A stretch of 64,000 nucleotides of DNA from Candidatus Bipolaricaulis sibiricus (GTDB lineage: Bacteria; Bipolaricaulota; Bipolaricaulia; Bipolaricaulales; Bipolaricaulaceae), in NCBI GenBank assembly GCA_004102645.1, contig CP034928.1, positions 868,001-932,000 on the forward strand, read 5' to 3'. The notes beneath the pieces were generated by a model. It was not told the origin of the DNA and did not search any database. It was given only the letters and a program-made list of their open reading frames with translations. The translations under genes were made by a program, and so were the position numbers. Below are positions 18,424 through 27,186 of this stretch, one piece after another. Numbering within the stretch: position 1 is the first letter of the stretch; every line of letters starts with the position of its first letter.

Positions 18424-18861
18424 ATGTACACCGTACCCGAACTGACCGCCCTCCTCGGTCTGTCGACGGAAAACCAGGTTCGGAACCGCATCGAGGCCAT
18501 TCGGGGGCTCCTCGTGGGCTCGATCCGGCGGGGGCCCAACAACCAGCTCCTCGTCACCGAGGACGGGCTGCGCCTACTGCGGGACCTCCAGGCGCTGTGC
18601 GAAACCGGGCATACCTTGACGGAAGCGGCCAACATCATGCGATATAAATCAGAGGAGGAGGACAGAAGCCGAGGAGAACCTTCGCCCCGTATCGCCCCGT
18701 CACAGGCGAAACCCGCTCAATCGGCGGAAACCGGTGGCTGGCGGGCGCTGGTCGAACACTTGGCGGCCGAGGTACGGGACCTCGCGGCGCGGGTGGGGGC
18801 GCTCGAAGCGCGGGCCGGTCCGGAGCGGATGACGGGGGCCTGGTGGGAGCGCTGGCGGTAG
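18424..18861 (+). CDS. HTH DNA-binding protein with C-terminal coiled coil
   Basis: 145 residues. Residues 1-75 look like a winged helix or MerR-type DNA-binding module (MYTVPELTALLGLS, then a second element at HTLTEAANIMRY). A linker rich in Ser, Pro and Arg follows, then a short coiled coil (about 107-128: LVEHLAAEVRDLAARVGALEAR). The layout resembles small MerR-like or DUF3967-type regulators, but I cannot assign a family. A strong AAAGGAGG ribosome site sets the start. The HD-domain gene follows 13 bases later, so they are likely co-transcribed. Confidence 0.75.
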   Translation: MYTVPELTALLGLSTENQVRNRIEAIRGLLVGSIRRGPNNQLLVTEDGLRLLRDLQALCETGHTLTEAANIMRYKSEEEDRSRGEPSPRIAPSQAKPAQSAETGGWRALVEHLAAEVRDLAARVGALEARAGPERMTGAWWERWR

Positions 18862-18874
18862 GGACAATGGCGGC

Positions 18875-19627
18875 ATGACCGCACAGACGAAGCTCGCCCA
18901 GGTGAAGGACGCCATCGCCCGCTCGCCGCGGCTGCGCATGCTCTCCACCTGCTCGAACATCACGGCGATCGACCGGCTGAAGATCAACGACCACGGCCCG
19001 ACCCACGTTCGGATCGTGATCCGGATCGCGCTGCGGCTTTTGGAGCTGCTCCACGGGGCGGGGGTGAAGCTCGGGGTGACGGACCACGGCCTTGGCTACG
19101 AGGACGCCCAGGTGGTGGTCCTCCTCGGCGCAGCGCTCCACGACGTGGGTCACGCCATCCACCGCGCCGACCACGAGCTGTTCTCGGTGATCCTTGCCCC
19201 GACCCTCCTTGACGAGCTTCTGGAGGGGATTTACGAGGAGCCAGTCCGGACGGTGATCCTCGCTGAAACGATGCACGCGATCTGGGCGCACCGGGCGTCC
19301 GTTCGTCCGCTGACCGTGGAGGGGGGGATCCTCAAGGTGGCCGACGCCCTCGACATGGAGAAGGGCCGGGCGCGGATCCCGTTCCGGGTCGGGGAGCCGA
19401 CGATTCACAGCGTGTCCGCGCTCGCGATCGAGAAGGTGGAGATCAAGCCCGGGACGGATAAGCCCGTCCACATCCACGTGCGGATGACGAACTCCGCCGG
19501 CATCTTCCAGCTCGACACCCTGCTCAAGGAGAAGCTGCAGACCTCTGGGCTGCGGGAGTACATCGAGGTGTCGGCGGAGATCGAGGGCGAGGAGAAGAAG
19601 ATCGTCGGCCGCTATGCCCTCGACTGA
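18875..19627 (+). CDS. HD-domain phosphohydrolase
   Basis: 250 residues. Metal-binding HD motif in GAALHDVGHAIH (about 85-96), an upstream His (DHGPTHVRI, about 39-47) and downstream HxxxHR-type His residues (ETMHAIWAHR) give the HD superfamily fold, hydrolysing phosphoester bonds of nucleotides or similar. The C-terminal part (ADALDMEKGR...) is conserved in archaeal-type HD proteins. The substrate is unknown. No fused sensor domain. Followed by a 228-base intergenic region with a perfect palindrome and the integrase promoter. Confidence 0.85.
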   Translation: MTAQTKLAQVKDAIARSPRLRMLSTCSNITAIDRLKINDHGPTHVRIVIRIALRLLELLHGAGVKLGVTDHGLGYEDAQVVVLLGAALHDVGHAIHRADHELFSVILAPTLLDELLEGIYEEPVRTVILAETMHAIWAHRASVRPLTVEGGILKVADALDMEKGRARIPFRVGEPTIHSVSALAIEKVEIKPGTDKPVHIHVRMTNSAGIFQLDTLLKEKLQTSGLREYIEVSAEIEGEEKKIVGRYALD

Positions 19628-19717
19628 GGGGCCCCCGGTTGGCCTCCGCTGCCGGGGGGACGGATCGGAGGGGGACCGGGCGGCCGGAGGCGGTTTGCGG
19701 GGCGCTGGGGAGGGCAC

Positions 19718-19741
19718 TTGACAAAAGGGGCCTTTTGTCAA
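19718..19741. repeat. Perfect 11-base inverted repeat upstream of the recombinase gene
   Basis: Arms TTGACAAAAGG and CCTTTTGTCAA separated by two G bases. It lies 91 bases after the HD gene and 115 bases before the recombinase start. No T-run follows, so it is not a standard terminator. It may be an operator or a recombinase-binding site. Its TTGACA has no matching -10 box at 16-18 bases. Confidence 0.8.
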
Positions 19742-19777
19742 CTCGCCGGTCCCTGACAACGGCCATCGGATCACGAT

Positions 19778-19806
19778 TTGACAGCCGGTCCGCCCTTCTG
19801 TAAAGT
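19778..19806 (+). promoter_or_regulatory. Promoter of the recombinase and MoxR operon
   Basis: Consensus TTGACA (19778-19783), a 17-base spacer, then TAAAGT (19801-19806). The octamer TGTAAAGT recurs 20 bases later (19800 and 19820), which may be a binding-site repeat. The first gene starts at 19856; the downstream genes overlap in series, so this may drive the whole operon to 29612. Confidence 0.6.
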
Positions 19807-19855
19807 ATGGCGTGCCTAATGTAAAGTCCACGGCAGGGGTTGCCGGGTCCCGACG

Positions 19856-20473
19856 ATGCCCCTCGAGCTGACGCAGGAGGACTTCCTCGCCCCGGATCAG
19901 GTCCGCCGGTTGAAGGCGCATGCCCGGCGGGAGGCGGACGCCGCGCGGCGAAACGGGCACAAGACCGCGGTGCGGGACTGGGCGATCCTCCACGTGGCGC
20001 TTGACGCCGGGCTGCGGGTGTCCGAGATCACAGCTCTGCGCATCGGTGACCTCCTCCTCGAACCCGGGCACTCGGCGATCATCGTCCGGCGCGGGAAGGG
20101 GGGGAAGGAGCGGGGGGTGGACATCGGGCAGGCTCTGCGGGACCACCTCCGAGAGTACATCGACTGGAAGGCGACGGTTGGGGAAGGGGTCGGGCCAGAC
20201 GACCTCCTGTTCGTATCTCCGCGCGGGGGCGCCCTCACGCGGCAGGCGGTGTACCTCATGTTCAAGCGGCTGGCACGGGCCGCAGACCTCCCGTCCCGGT
20301 TCACGATCCACTCGTGCCGCCACACCTACGCCTCGATGCTCTACCGGGCGTCCAAGTTCAACCTGCGGCTCGTGCAGAAGCAACTCGGCCACGCCTCGAT
20401 CCGCACGACCCAGGTCTACGCCGACGTGCTGTCCGCCGATGCTCTGGAAGCGGTGAACGGGCTTCCGCAATGA
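19856..20473 (+). CDS. Minimal tyrosine recombinase (integrase family)
   Basis: 205 residues, catalytic domain only. The active-site set is visible: Arg in GLRVSE (about 54), the beta-hairpin Lys in RGKGGKER, HxxR in HSCRHTY (about 151-157), His in LGHASIRTT (about 177) and the Tyr nucleophile in TTQVYAD (about 187). The N-terminal SAM-like core-binding domain of XerC/D and phage integrases is missing or cut to about 40 residues. It could be a domesticated recombinase. Its stop overlaps the start of the next operon gene (ATGA), unusual for an integrase, so it appears to be expressed with the MoxR operon. Confidence 0.88.
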   Translation: MPLELTQEDFLAPDQVRRLKAHARREADAARRNGHKTAVRDWAILHVALDAGLRVSEITALRIGDLLLEPGHSAIIVRRGKGGKERGVDIGQALRDHLREYIDWKATVGEGVGPDDLLFVSPRGGALTRQAVYLMFKRLARAADLPSRFTIHSCRHTYASMLYRASKFNLRLVQKQLGHASIRTTQVYADVLSADALEAVNGLPQ

Positions 20474-21774
20474 GACGGGTCACCGGCGGGCGACTCGCGG
20501 CGAACCGGTGGGCGATCCTCGTCGTGGCCGCACTGGGTATGGGGCCCGTGTCGGGGGTTGGGTGGGGCCAGGTGCGGTTGGGGGGCGAGCTGGGGTGGCA
20601 GGGGGTGGCGGTGGTGGGAGTGGTCAACCCCCTCGTGGTCACGGTTGACAACGCAGCTTCCACGGTCCTGTCCGCAACGCTGCGCGTGGAACAGCGGGTT
20701 GGGTCGGGGTGGCGAGGCCACGTGGTGCAGCGGCTCGAAGTCCCGCTCCTGGTGGCGCCCGGGGCGCGAATGCGGGTGGTGTTCCCGTGGCCGGTGGAGG
20801 TGGGGTCGGAACCGGCTACGGTTGTCCTGGAGTCGGACGGCGGTCCGTTGGCACGGGTCGAGCTCCCGCTGCGTCCCATGCTCGAGAAGCCGGTCGCGGT
20901 GGTGGGAACCCTGACCCAGTCAACCCCAGGGCCGGTTGTTGCCCTCGCTGCGGACGATCTTCCGGACGAGCCGCTCCTCCTCAGTCCGTTCGCGGCGGTC
21001 GAGGTGGCCCCGGGCGTGGTCCTGTCGGCTGCCGCCCGGGACGCGCTCCGGGCGTGGGTCGCGTTCGGGGGGGGAACGGTGAGCGGGGTGCCCGTGCCCG
21101 CCGTCGCGGGAACGGTCCGCGACAGCGACCTGCGGGAGGCGCTCCGTGACCACAGACCGCGGCCAGCTCCCGTGGGGCTCCTCCTCGGCTGGACGGCCGT
21201 GTACCTCATCGCCGTGGGGTACGCTTTGGCTCCTCTCTCCCGGCGGTCAGCACCGTGGGGGATGGCGGTCGTCGTCGCCGTTTCAGTGGGCTTTGGTCTG
21301 GTTTACCCGGTGTGGGTGGGTTCCCCGCACACAACAACAATCGTACAGTACGCTTTATCAGCATCTAACGTTGTTCGGTTTAGTTATGATACGCTCACTA
21401 TTACGCAACACCGGGCCGGGACACTGGAGATCCCGGGGTGGTGGGTTGAACGGGTGAGCCCCGGATCCGAACGGGTCAGTCGGCAGATCCTCTGGGTGTG
21501 GGGGGGGGAGGGGCCGCGCACCGTGGTCCGCATCGATCCGGGCCAAACGCTCATCCTGGAGCGATACGGCTCTGCGTGGTTCGGCGAGGGGAAGGAGGTG
21601 GCCGTCGGCCCCGGTACCCCACGAGCGCGGGCCGAACGCGGGTTCGCCCCGCTTCTGACTGCGGTGGAGTCCGTTCTGCGGGAAGGAGACCGACTCATCG
21701 TGGACTCGGCGGCCGATCGGAGCGGAGGCGTGGCGTGGTCCGTCTACCGCCTGAGGTGGGTGCGCAGTGGGTAG
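20470..21774 (+). CDS. Membrane-anchored exported protein of the MoxR operon
   Basis: 434 residues. Signal peptide (about 10-33), an exported beta-rich domain (about 35-230), a hydrophobic pair (about 235-285: LLLGWTAVYLIAVGYAL and MAVVVAVSVGFGLVYPV) and a C-terminal domain of about 145 residues. No known family recognised. Proteins with a comparable two-helix anchor between extracytoplasmic domains accompany MoxR-VWA operons (DUF4350-like), but similarity is not certain. A patch of about 80 bases (21331-21410) is about 39 percent GC with codons unlike the rest of the gene. Coupled to the recombinase and to the next gene. Confidence 0.72.
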   Translation: MRRVTGGRLAANRWAILVVAALGMGPVSGVGWGQVRLGGELGWQGVAVVGVVNPLVVTVDNAASTVLSATLRVEQRVGSGWRGHVVQRLEVPLLVAPGARMRVVFPWPVEVGSEPATVVLESDGGPLARVELPLRPMLEKPVAVVGTLTQSTPGPVVALAADDLPDEPLLLSPFAAVEVAPGVVLSAAARDALRAWVAFGGGTVSGVPVPAVAGTVRDSDLREALRDHRPRPAPVGLLLGWTAVYLIAVGYALAPLSRRSAPWGMAVVVAVSVGFGLVYPVWVGSPHTTTIVQYALSASNVVRFSYDTLTITQHRAGTLEIPGWWVERVSPGSERVSRQILWVWGGEGPRTVVRIDPGQTLILERYGSAWFGEGKEVAVGPGTPRARAERGFAPLLTAVESVLREGDRLIVDSAADRSGGVAWSVYRLRWVRSG

Positions 21775-22387
21775 GCTGTCGGAGAACCTCGTCAACCCGT
21801 ACCACGGGTTTGCGATTCTCGTTGGAGCAGCGTTCATCGCCGCCGTCCTCTGGCCAGAGGGTGGCGCCGCGACGTTCGTTGCCCTCATGCGGGGGCCGTT
21901 CCTGTACCACGCAGTGGCAGTCCTCCTGGGGTTCCTCGGTCTCCAGATCGGAGAAGCGGAGCGTGGATACGGAGTTCAGGTCGGACTGCGGCGGGGCCTG
22001 CGGTTGGCAGGATTGGTGGGAATCGGCCTTTCGCTCGTGTTGCCGTTCCTCCTCATCCACCGGGTCGAGAGCGGCCTGCCGTGGCCGGGGTTCGCCGCCC
22101 TGCTGGGTTTTCTGGTTCTGTACGGCCTATTCTGGGCACTGGTTGGGTACGGGTTGGGAGCCGTTGTACCCTGGGAAGGGCTTCGGTTCGCACTCAAGTA
22201 CGGTAGCCTCCTCGTGGTCACGGTGGTGCCCGCCCTCGGTGGGCTCCCCCTCAGCCCGTTCCCGACGGTGGAGGGGATCTGGGTAGGATCGGTGGCTGGA
22301 TGGGGCGGGCTCATCCTGTACGGGGGGCTGGACCTGGGAGCCCTCGGAGTGTGGCGATGGGCGAGCAAGCGATCCTGGCGCGGGTGA
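21767..22387 (+). CDS. Integral membrane protein of the MoxR operon
   Basis: 206 residues, GTG start overlapping the previous gene by 8 bases. About five to six hydrophobic helices (e.g. FAILVGAAFIAAVLW, LAGLVGIGLSLVLPFLL, LLGFLVLYGLFWALVGY). No family recognised and no charged catalytic motif within the helices. Overlaps the next gene by 31 bases. By position it probably provides a membrane anchor or channel for the VWA proteins (inference). Confidence 0.7.
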   Translation: MGRLSENLVNPYHGFAILVGAAFIAAVLWPEGGAATFVALMRGPFLYHAVAVLLGFLGLQIGEAERGYGVQVGLRRGLRLAGLVGIGLSLVLPFLLIHRVESGLPWPGFAALLGFLVLYGLFWALVGYGLGAVVPWEGLRFALKYGSLLVVTVVPALGGLPLSPFPTVEGIWVGSVAGWGGLILYGGLDLGALGVWRWASKRSWRG

Positions 22388-23703
22388 GAACGTGGATCCG
22401 GGTCCGCAACGGGCTCCGAGCCGGTGGCGGAGCGGTGGTGGTCCTCCTGGCGGCGACGCTGGGGGGGCGCGTGGTTGGTGCACCGGTACCGGCCGTGGTC
22501 CTCGGGGCGGTCCCCGCGTCGGTCGTGGCGGGAGCGATCTGGCCCGTTGCGGGAGAGCGACGACTCCTTCGCGCGGGGCGGCGACTGGGGGTGGGCGAGC
22601 GGTTGGCGGCGCTCGACCTCGTCGTGCGCCGCGGTCTGGCCGCTCTCGTCACCCCGCTGGCCGCAGAGATCGTCGCAGCACGGCCGCGGGGGTGGCGGCT
22701 CGTCGCGGGCCCGCTCGAGTGCGCGATCTTGTGCGCTGCCCTGGGGCTAGGGATGGTCGTGCTGTTCACCCCGCTTCCGGGCGGCGCGTCGGCCCCCACC
22801 GGACCGGAGCTGACGGAGGACGCCCTCGTGGGGACGGTGCTCCCCCCTGCGCCAACTGCGGCAACGGCGTCGCCGCAGCCGGCGGAGGCCCTCTCCCTCT
22901 ATCCGTCGGCTGCCGAGATCCCGGCGTACTCGCCGTACCAGGATCTCCTCGCGGCGGTGCTGGGACTGGAGGAGCCCGAGCTGGGCGGGCTGTCGGGCGA
23001 CGAGGTGGCGGCCCGCTTGGCCGCGGAGGAGGGACTGCTGCGCCAGCTTGCTGAGCGAATCGCGGCCGCCGCGGCCGGGGGGATGTCGCCGGCCGAACGG
23101 GCCGAGCTGGCCCCCCTGGCACGGGAAGTGGCCCGGCCTGATCTCCGGGAGCGGCTGGAGACCCTCCTCGGTCAGGAAGGCGAGGGGCCAGCCCGCGAGG
23201 CTGCGCGGGCGGTCGAGGCCGTCCTGGAGGCGGTCGAGCGGGCGACGGACCGCGGTGACGCCGGTTCGGGGACCGCATCCGACGCGAGCCCGCAGCCGAC
23301 GCCAGGCCCAGGCACCACGACGACCGGCCCCGGCGACCTCGAGCCGGGCTTCGGCGAGCTCACGAACCCAAGCGACGTGGAGGGGCACGACCCGGTCATG
23401 GCAGGGGAGGATGACTTCCCGTTCCCCGGCCTGGCCCGCGGGGTTCCTCTCGAGCCGGGTCCGCTGGGAGACTGGAGACCGGCCCCAGGCGAGGAGGATC
23501 CGGACGTGGTTCGGGGGGGAGAAGGTCCGCTGCGGGCGTACATCGTCCCAGGGATTCCCGGTGAACCGCCGCCGCGCTCGCTGCCGGATAGTGGAGCGCT
23601 GTCGCCCCAGGAGGTGGAGGTGGTCCTGCGTACCCGGGGCCTACCCGGAGACCTGCGCGACCTCGTCCGGCGGTACTTCGAACTCATTGGAGGGAACCCG
23701 TGA
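22357..23703 (+). CDS. Membrane-anchored Pro/Glu-rich protein of the MoxR operon
   Basis: 448 residues. Two N-terminal hydrophobic segments (about 24-65), a third at about 115-132, then a long extracytoplasmic region. An Ala/Glu-rich helical part (about 200-305, likely coiled coil: LAAEEGLLRQLAERIAAAAA) leads to a low-complexity Pro/Gly/Thr segment and a C-terminal motif with acidic patches. The plan resembles DUF4175-type coiled-coil proteins of MoxR operons, but I cannot confirm homology. Start ATG 22357. Its stop overlaps the moxR GTG start. Confidence 0.7.
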   Translation: MGEQAILARVRTWIRVRNGLRAGGGAVVVLLAATLGGRVVGAPVPAVVLGAVPASVVAGAIWPVAGERRLLRAGRRLGVGERLAALDLVVRRGLAALVTPLAAEIVAARPRGWRLVAGPLECAILCAALGLGMVVLFTPLPGGASAPTGPELTEDALVGTVLPPAPTAATASPQPAEALSLYPSAAEIPAYSPYQDLLAAVLGLEEPELGGLSGDEVAARLAAEEGLLRQLAERIAAAAAGGMSPAERAELAPLAREVARPDLRERLETLLGQEGEGPAREAARAVEAVLEAVERATDRGDAGSGTASDASPQPTPGPGTTTTGPGDLEPGFGELTNPSDVEGHDPVMAGEDDFPFPGLARGVPLEPGPLGDWRPAPGEEDPDVVRGGEGPLRAYIVPGIPGEPPPRSLPDSGALSPQEVEVVLRTRGLPGDLRDLVRRYFELIGGNP

Positions 23704-24671
23704 TCACGGAGAGAGATCTGAGCGAAGCTCGGGACGCATTCGGAGCGCTGCGGGCAGGGATCGCGCGCGTCGTCGTGGGACAGGACGCGGTGGTGGAGGT
23801 TGTGCTGTGGGCCATCCTGTCCCGCGGGCACGTCCTTCTCGAGGGAGTGCCTGGCCTGGGCAAGACGCTCCTTGTCCGCGCTCTGGCGCGGGCACTCGGG
23901 CTCTCGTTCTCGCGCATCCAGTTCACCCCCGATCTGATGCCAGCGGACATCTCGGGGACGAACGTGTTCTCCGGCGATGGGTTCCGATTCCTGCGCGGGC
24001 CGGTGTTCGCACACGTTGTCCTTGCCGACGAGGTCAACCGGGCCACCCCGAAGACCCAGTCCGCCCTCCTCGAGGCGATGCAGGAGGGGCAGGTCACGAT
24101 CGGCACCGAGACTCACCCGCTGCCGGTTCCGTTCACGGTACTCGCCACCCAGAACCCGATCGAGATGGAGGGGACGTACCCCCTCCCCGAGGCCCAGGTG
24201 GATCGGTTCCTGTTCAAGGCCGAGGTCGGGTTCCCCAGGGAGGACGAGCTCGTGGAGATCGTGCGACGGAACACGGAGGGGCAGGGAATCACGCTTCCCG
24301 AGCCTGTGCTCTCGGAGGAATCCGTGCGCCGGGCCCAGGCGGTCGTGGCGGAGTATCCCGTCCCGAGGCCGCTCATGGAGTACGCAGCCCAGCTCGTGCT
24401 GTCCACTCACCCCAGCCACCCGGGGGCTCCGGAGATGGTGAAGCGGTACGTCCAGTACGGGGCGAGCCCGCGGGGCAGCCTGGCCTTGATCTTGGGGGCG
24501 AAGGCCCGCGCGTTCCTCGCTGGTCGGCACCACGTGGGCGTGGACGACATCCGCGCCGCACTGCGCCCGGCGCTCGTGCACCGGATCATCCCCAACTTCC
24601 GGGCGGATGCCGATGGGGTGTCCCCCGGCCAGCTCGTGGACGAGGCGGCGAAGGCAGTCCGCGCACCATGA
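23700..24671 (+). CDS. MoxR-family AAA+ ATPase
   Basis: 323 residues. Walker A GVPGLGKT (about 49-56), Walker B VLADEVNRA (about 106-114), the MoxR signature LLEAMQEGQVTIG, and the sensor 1 strand TQNPIEMEGTYPLPEAQ-type loop. MoxR ATPases act as chaperones that mature or remodel VWA-domain proteins and metal centres. GTG start. It sits directly before a DUF58 protein and two VWA proteins, the classical MoxR-DUF58-VWA order (Bat/aerotolerance-type operons). Confidence 0.95.
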   Translation: MITERDLSEARDAFGALRAGIARVVVGQDAVVEVVLWAILSRGHVLLEGVPGLGKTLLVRALARALGLSFSRIQFTPDLMPADISGTNVFSGDGFRFLRGPVFAHVVLADEVNRATPKTQSALLEAMQEGQVTIGTETHPLPVPFTVLATQNPIEMEGTYPLPEAQVDRFLFKAEVGFPREDELVEIVRRNTEGQGITLPEPVLSEESVRRAQAVVAEYPVPRPLMEYAAQLVLSTHPSHPGAPEMVKRYVQYGASPRGSLALILGAKARAFLAGRHHVGVDDIRAALRPALVHRIIPNFRADADGVSPGQLVDEAAKAVRAP

Positions 24672-25534
24672 ACGATGCTCTTCTGTCGCCGGCGGAGCTC
24701 CAGGCCCTGGCGCGGGCGCGGTTGACCCTGCGCCAACCTGGCGGGGCGCTGCCCGGCGGCCACCTTGCCCGGCGACGGGGTGCGTCGGTCGAGTTCGCGG
24801 ATCACCGACCCTACGAGCCGGGGGACGACTTCCGTCTCATCGATTGGGCCGTCTACGCCCGGCACCGGCGCCTGGCGACGAAGACGTTCACCCACGAGGT
24901 GGAGGCACCGCTCTACCTGTTCCTCGATGCGAGTCGTTCGATGGGCGAGGGGGGCAAGGCAGCGTTCGCGCGTCGGCTCGCCGCTGCCCTCGCGTTCGTG
25001 GCCTACCGCGGCCAGGACCGGTTCGTCCTCCATCCGTTCCGCGATCGCATTACCCAGGTGGCCGCGCCCCGTCGAGGAAGGGGCGCCCTGTCGGCCCTCT
25101 TCCAGTCCCTGCGCGACCTCCCGAGTCAGGGCGAGACGGATCTCCCGGGAGCCCTGGTCGCGTGGGCCGAGACAGGGCCTGAGCCTGGGCTGTGCGCGGT
25201 CATCTCCGACTTCTTGTCCCCGACCGGCTACCGAGACGGGCTGCTCGCCCTTCGCCGCGGCCGCCACTCTGTGGCTGCAATCCAAGTCCTATCGGCGATC
25301 GACCTTGACCCTCCCCGGCTGGGAGAGGTGAGGCTCCTCGACGTGGAGACCCGACGCGGCCGCTCGCTCGTCCTCGGTGCGGGCGCGGTGCGAGCCTATC
25401 GCGACGCGCTCCGGAGATGGAACGAAGGGCTGGCCGACCTCTGCCGGGAGCTGCGTTCGCCGTACTTCCTGTTCCGCAGCGACCTGTCGCCGGTTGAGGC
25501 GGCGTTGGCGGTCATCGCGGGGTGGAGGCGATGA
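24668..25534 (+). CDS. DUF58-domain VWA-like protein
   Basis: 288 residues. The conserved DUF58 block YEPGDDFRLIDWAVYAR (about 50-66) is followed by a VWA-type metal-site strand, LFLDASRSM (about 83-91), with the DxSxS pattern. DUF58 proteins are constant companions of MoxR and probably bridge it to the membrane VWA proteins. No signal peptide, so cytosolic. Overlaps moxR by ATGA upstream and the next gene by ATGA downstream. Confidence 0.9.
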   Translation: MNDALLSPAELQALARARLTLRQPGGALPGGHLARRRGASVEFADHRPYEPGDDFRLIDWAVYARHRRLATKTFTHEVEAPLYLFLDASRSMGEGGKAAFARRLAAALAFVAYRGQDRFVLHPFRDRITQVAAPRRGRGALSALFQSLRDLPSQGETDLPGALVAWAETGPEPGLCAVISDFLSPTGYRDGLLALRRGRHSVAAIQVLSAIDLDPPRLGEVRLLDVETRRGRSLVLGAGAVRAYRDALRRWNEGLADLCRELRSPYFLFRSDLSPVEAALAVIAGWRR

Positions 25535-27186
25535 GTTTCCTTCTCCCGTGGGCGTGGGCGTGGGCTGCGTCGGGCCTGGGGGTGCTTGTCCTGTACCTCC
25601 TCCGTCGGAGGGAGCGTGAACAGCCCGTGTCGGCCCTGTTCCTGTGGGAACGGGTCCCGCCCGACCGGGCGACCCGCCTGGAGCGAGTGCTTGCCCGGTT
25701 CGATCTCCTGCTCCTCCTCCAGCTCGTCGCGGTGGGTTTGTTCGCTTCTGCCCTTGCTCACCCCGTGATCCGTGTCCCGCGGTCCGCCGGGGCGACCGCG
25801 ATCGTTCTTGACGGCTCGGCATCGATGACGGCGGCGGGACGCGTCGAGGAGGCACTCGCCCACGTGCGGGAGCTGATCTCCGGCTCTGCCGGTCCGTGGG
25901 CAGTTGTGGTGTGGGCCGATCCGCCGCAGGTCCTCGTGCCGCCCACGGACCACCGTGACGAAGCCCTCGCCCTGCTGGGGGCGTTTCGTCCCACCCTCGG
26001 CGGTCGGCCGCCTCTGGGCCAGGTCCTTGCTCTCGTTCCGAGCGGGTTCGGGCGGACCGTGGTCGTCACTGACGACCCACCGGCCGATCCGGGGATTGAG
26101 ATCGTGCCTCTCGCCCCGCGGGACAACCTGGCAATCGTCGCCTTCGGCGCCCGCGCCACTCCTGATGGAACCGGGTACGAGGCCGTGGTGAGGGTGCGGA
26201 ACGACACAGAGCGCTACCACGACGTTCAGGTTGCCGTCCACACGGGCGCAGCAACCTACTTGGGGTCGCGGCTTCTTGCACCCGGTTCCGAGGACCTGTT
26301 CGTATTTCAGCTCGGCATCGTTCCGGCCACGCTCCGTGCTGAACTCCGCCCGCAGGACGACTTCCCGTGGGACAACGTCCGCTACCATGCCTTCGAGGGC
26401 GCGACCACGGTGCGGGTGCGGTGGCTCGGCGAGGACGACCGCTACTTGTGGGCTGCACTCCAGGCGGCGCTACCCGCGGAACGGGTGACCACGGGGCCAT
26501 GGGATCTGACCGTCGCGGTGCGTGCCGAGCTCCCCGTCTCTCCCTCAGGACCGACCCTCCTCGTCGCAGCGGGCTCGCCCGAGGCCAGCGTGGGCCCAGC
26601 GCAGGCGGCGGGACCACTCCGCGGTGAGGCGTCGCCCATTCTTCGCCATGTCGTCGCGGAGGACTTCCGCGCGACTGCTGTCCACACCGTGGAGCTCCCC
26701 GTCGACGCGGTGGTCGATCTGTGGGCCGGCGACCGGCCAGCACTCGCCCGGTGGGAGCACCCCGGCGGCCGGAGGGCGCTTCTCGCGCTCGATCTCACGC
26801 GGTCCAACCTACCCGTGGTGGTGGACTTCCCGATCCTCCTCGGGAACATCCTCCGCTGGCTCCTCCCGGTGCGCTCTCGACCGACGCTTGTCGTGGGCGA
26901 GGCCATCGAGCTGCCGCCGGGGGCCGAGGTTGTAACCCCGAGCGGCCCCGTGAGCGGGGTCTGGACCCCCGACCGGCCAGGGCTGTTCGAGGTCCGGGGC
27001 GCTCGGCGGGACACCGTCGCCGTTAACGTCCCGTACGAGGAGTCGCTGCCGGGGCGGGCGGTTCCGGCGAGGGACGCCCCCTGGTCCACCGTCGTTGCCG
27101 ACCTTGCTGCCTGGCCGTGGCTGGCCGTGGCCGCGTTTGTCGTTCTCGTCGCCGAGTGGGGGCTCGCCCTCCGGAGGGGGGCGTAG
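25531..27186 (+). CDS. BatA-like membrane VWA protein
   Basis: 551 residues. The N-terminus has the aerotolerance-regulator layout: two hydrophobic segments (about 3-21 and 53-75) with the LYLLRRRE turn between them, then a VWA domain with MIDAS DGSAS (about 93-97). A CARDB/Ig-like middle part and a C-terminal helix (about 520-545) follow. ATG 25531 overlaps the DUF58 stop; GTG 25522 is an alternative. The MIDAS Thr/Asp positions are less clear than in the next gene. Confidence 0.85.
   Translation: MSFLLPWAWAWAASGLGVLVLYLLRRREREQPVSALFLWERVPPDRATRLERVLARFDLLLLLQLVAVGLFASALAHPVIRVPRSAGATAIVLDGSASMTAAGRVEEALAHVRELISGSAGPWAVVVWADPPQVLVPPTDHRDEALALLGAFRPTLGGRPPLGQVLALVPSGFGRTVVVTDDPPADPGIEIVPLAPRDNLAIVAFGARATPDGTGYEAVVRVRNDTERYHDVQVAVHTGAATYLGSRLLAPGSEDLFVFQLGIVPATLRAELRPQDDFPWDNVRYHAFEGATTVRVRWLGEDDRYLWAALQAALPAERVTTGPWDLTVAVRAELPVSPSGPTLLVAAGSPEASVGPAQAAGPLRGEASPILRHVVAEDFRATAVHTVELPVDAVVDLWAGDRPALARWEHPGGRRALLALDLTRSNLPVVVDFPILLGNILRWLLPVRSRPTLVVGEAIELPPGAEVVTPSGPVSGVWTPDRPGLFEVRGARRDTVAVNVPYEESLPGRAVPARDAPWSTVVADLAAWPWLAVAAFVVLVAEWGLALRRGA

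Noticed and set aside
19718-19741. TTGACA of the palindrome as a -35 box
   Set aside because: No -10 box at 16-18 bases; the second TTGACA at 19778 has a proper one.
23048-24667. Long upstream extension of the DUF58 gene
   Set aside because: It is a shadow frame of the two preceding genes; ATG 24668 gives the normal DUF58 N-terminus.
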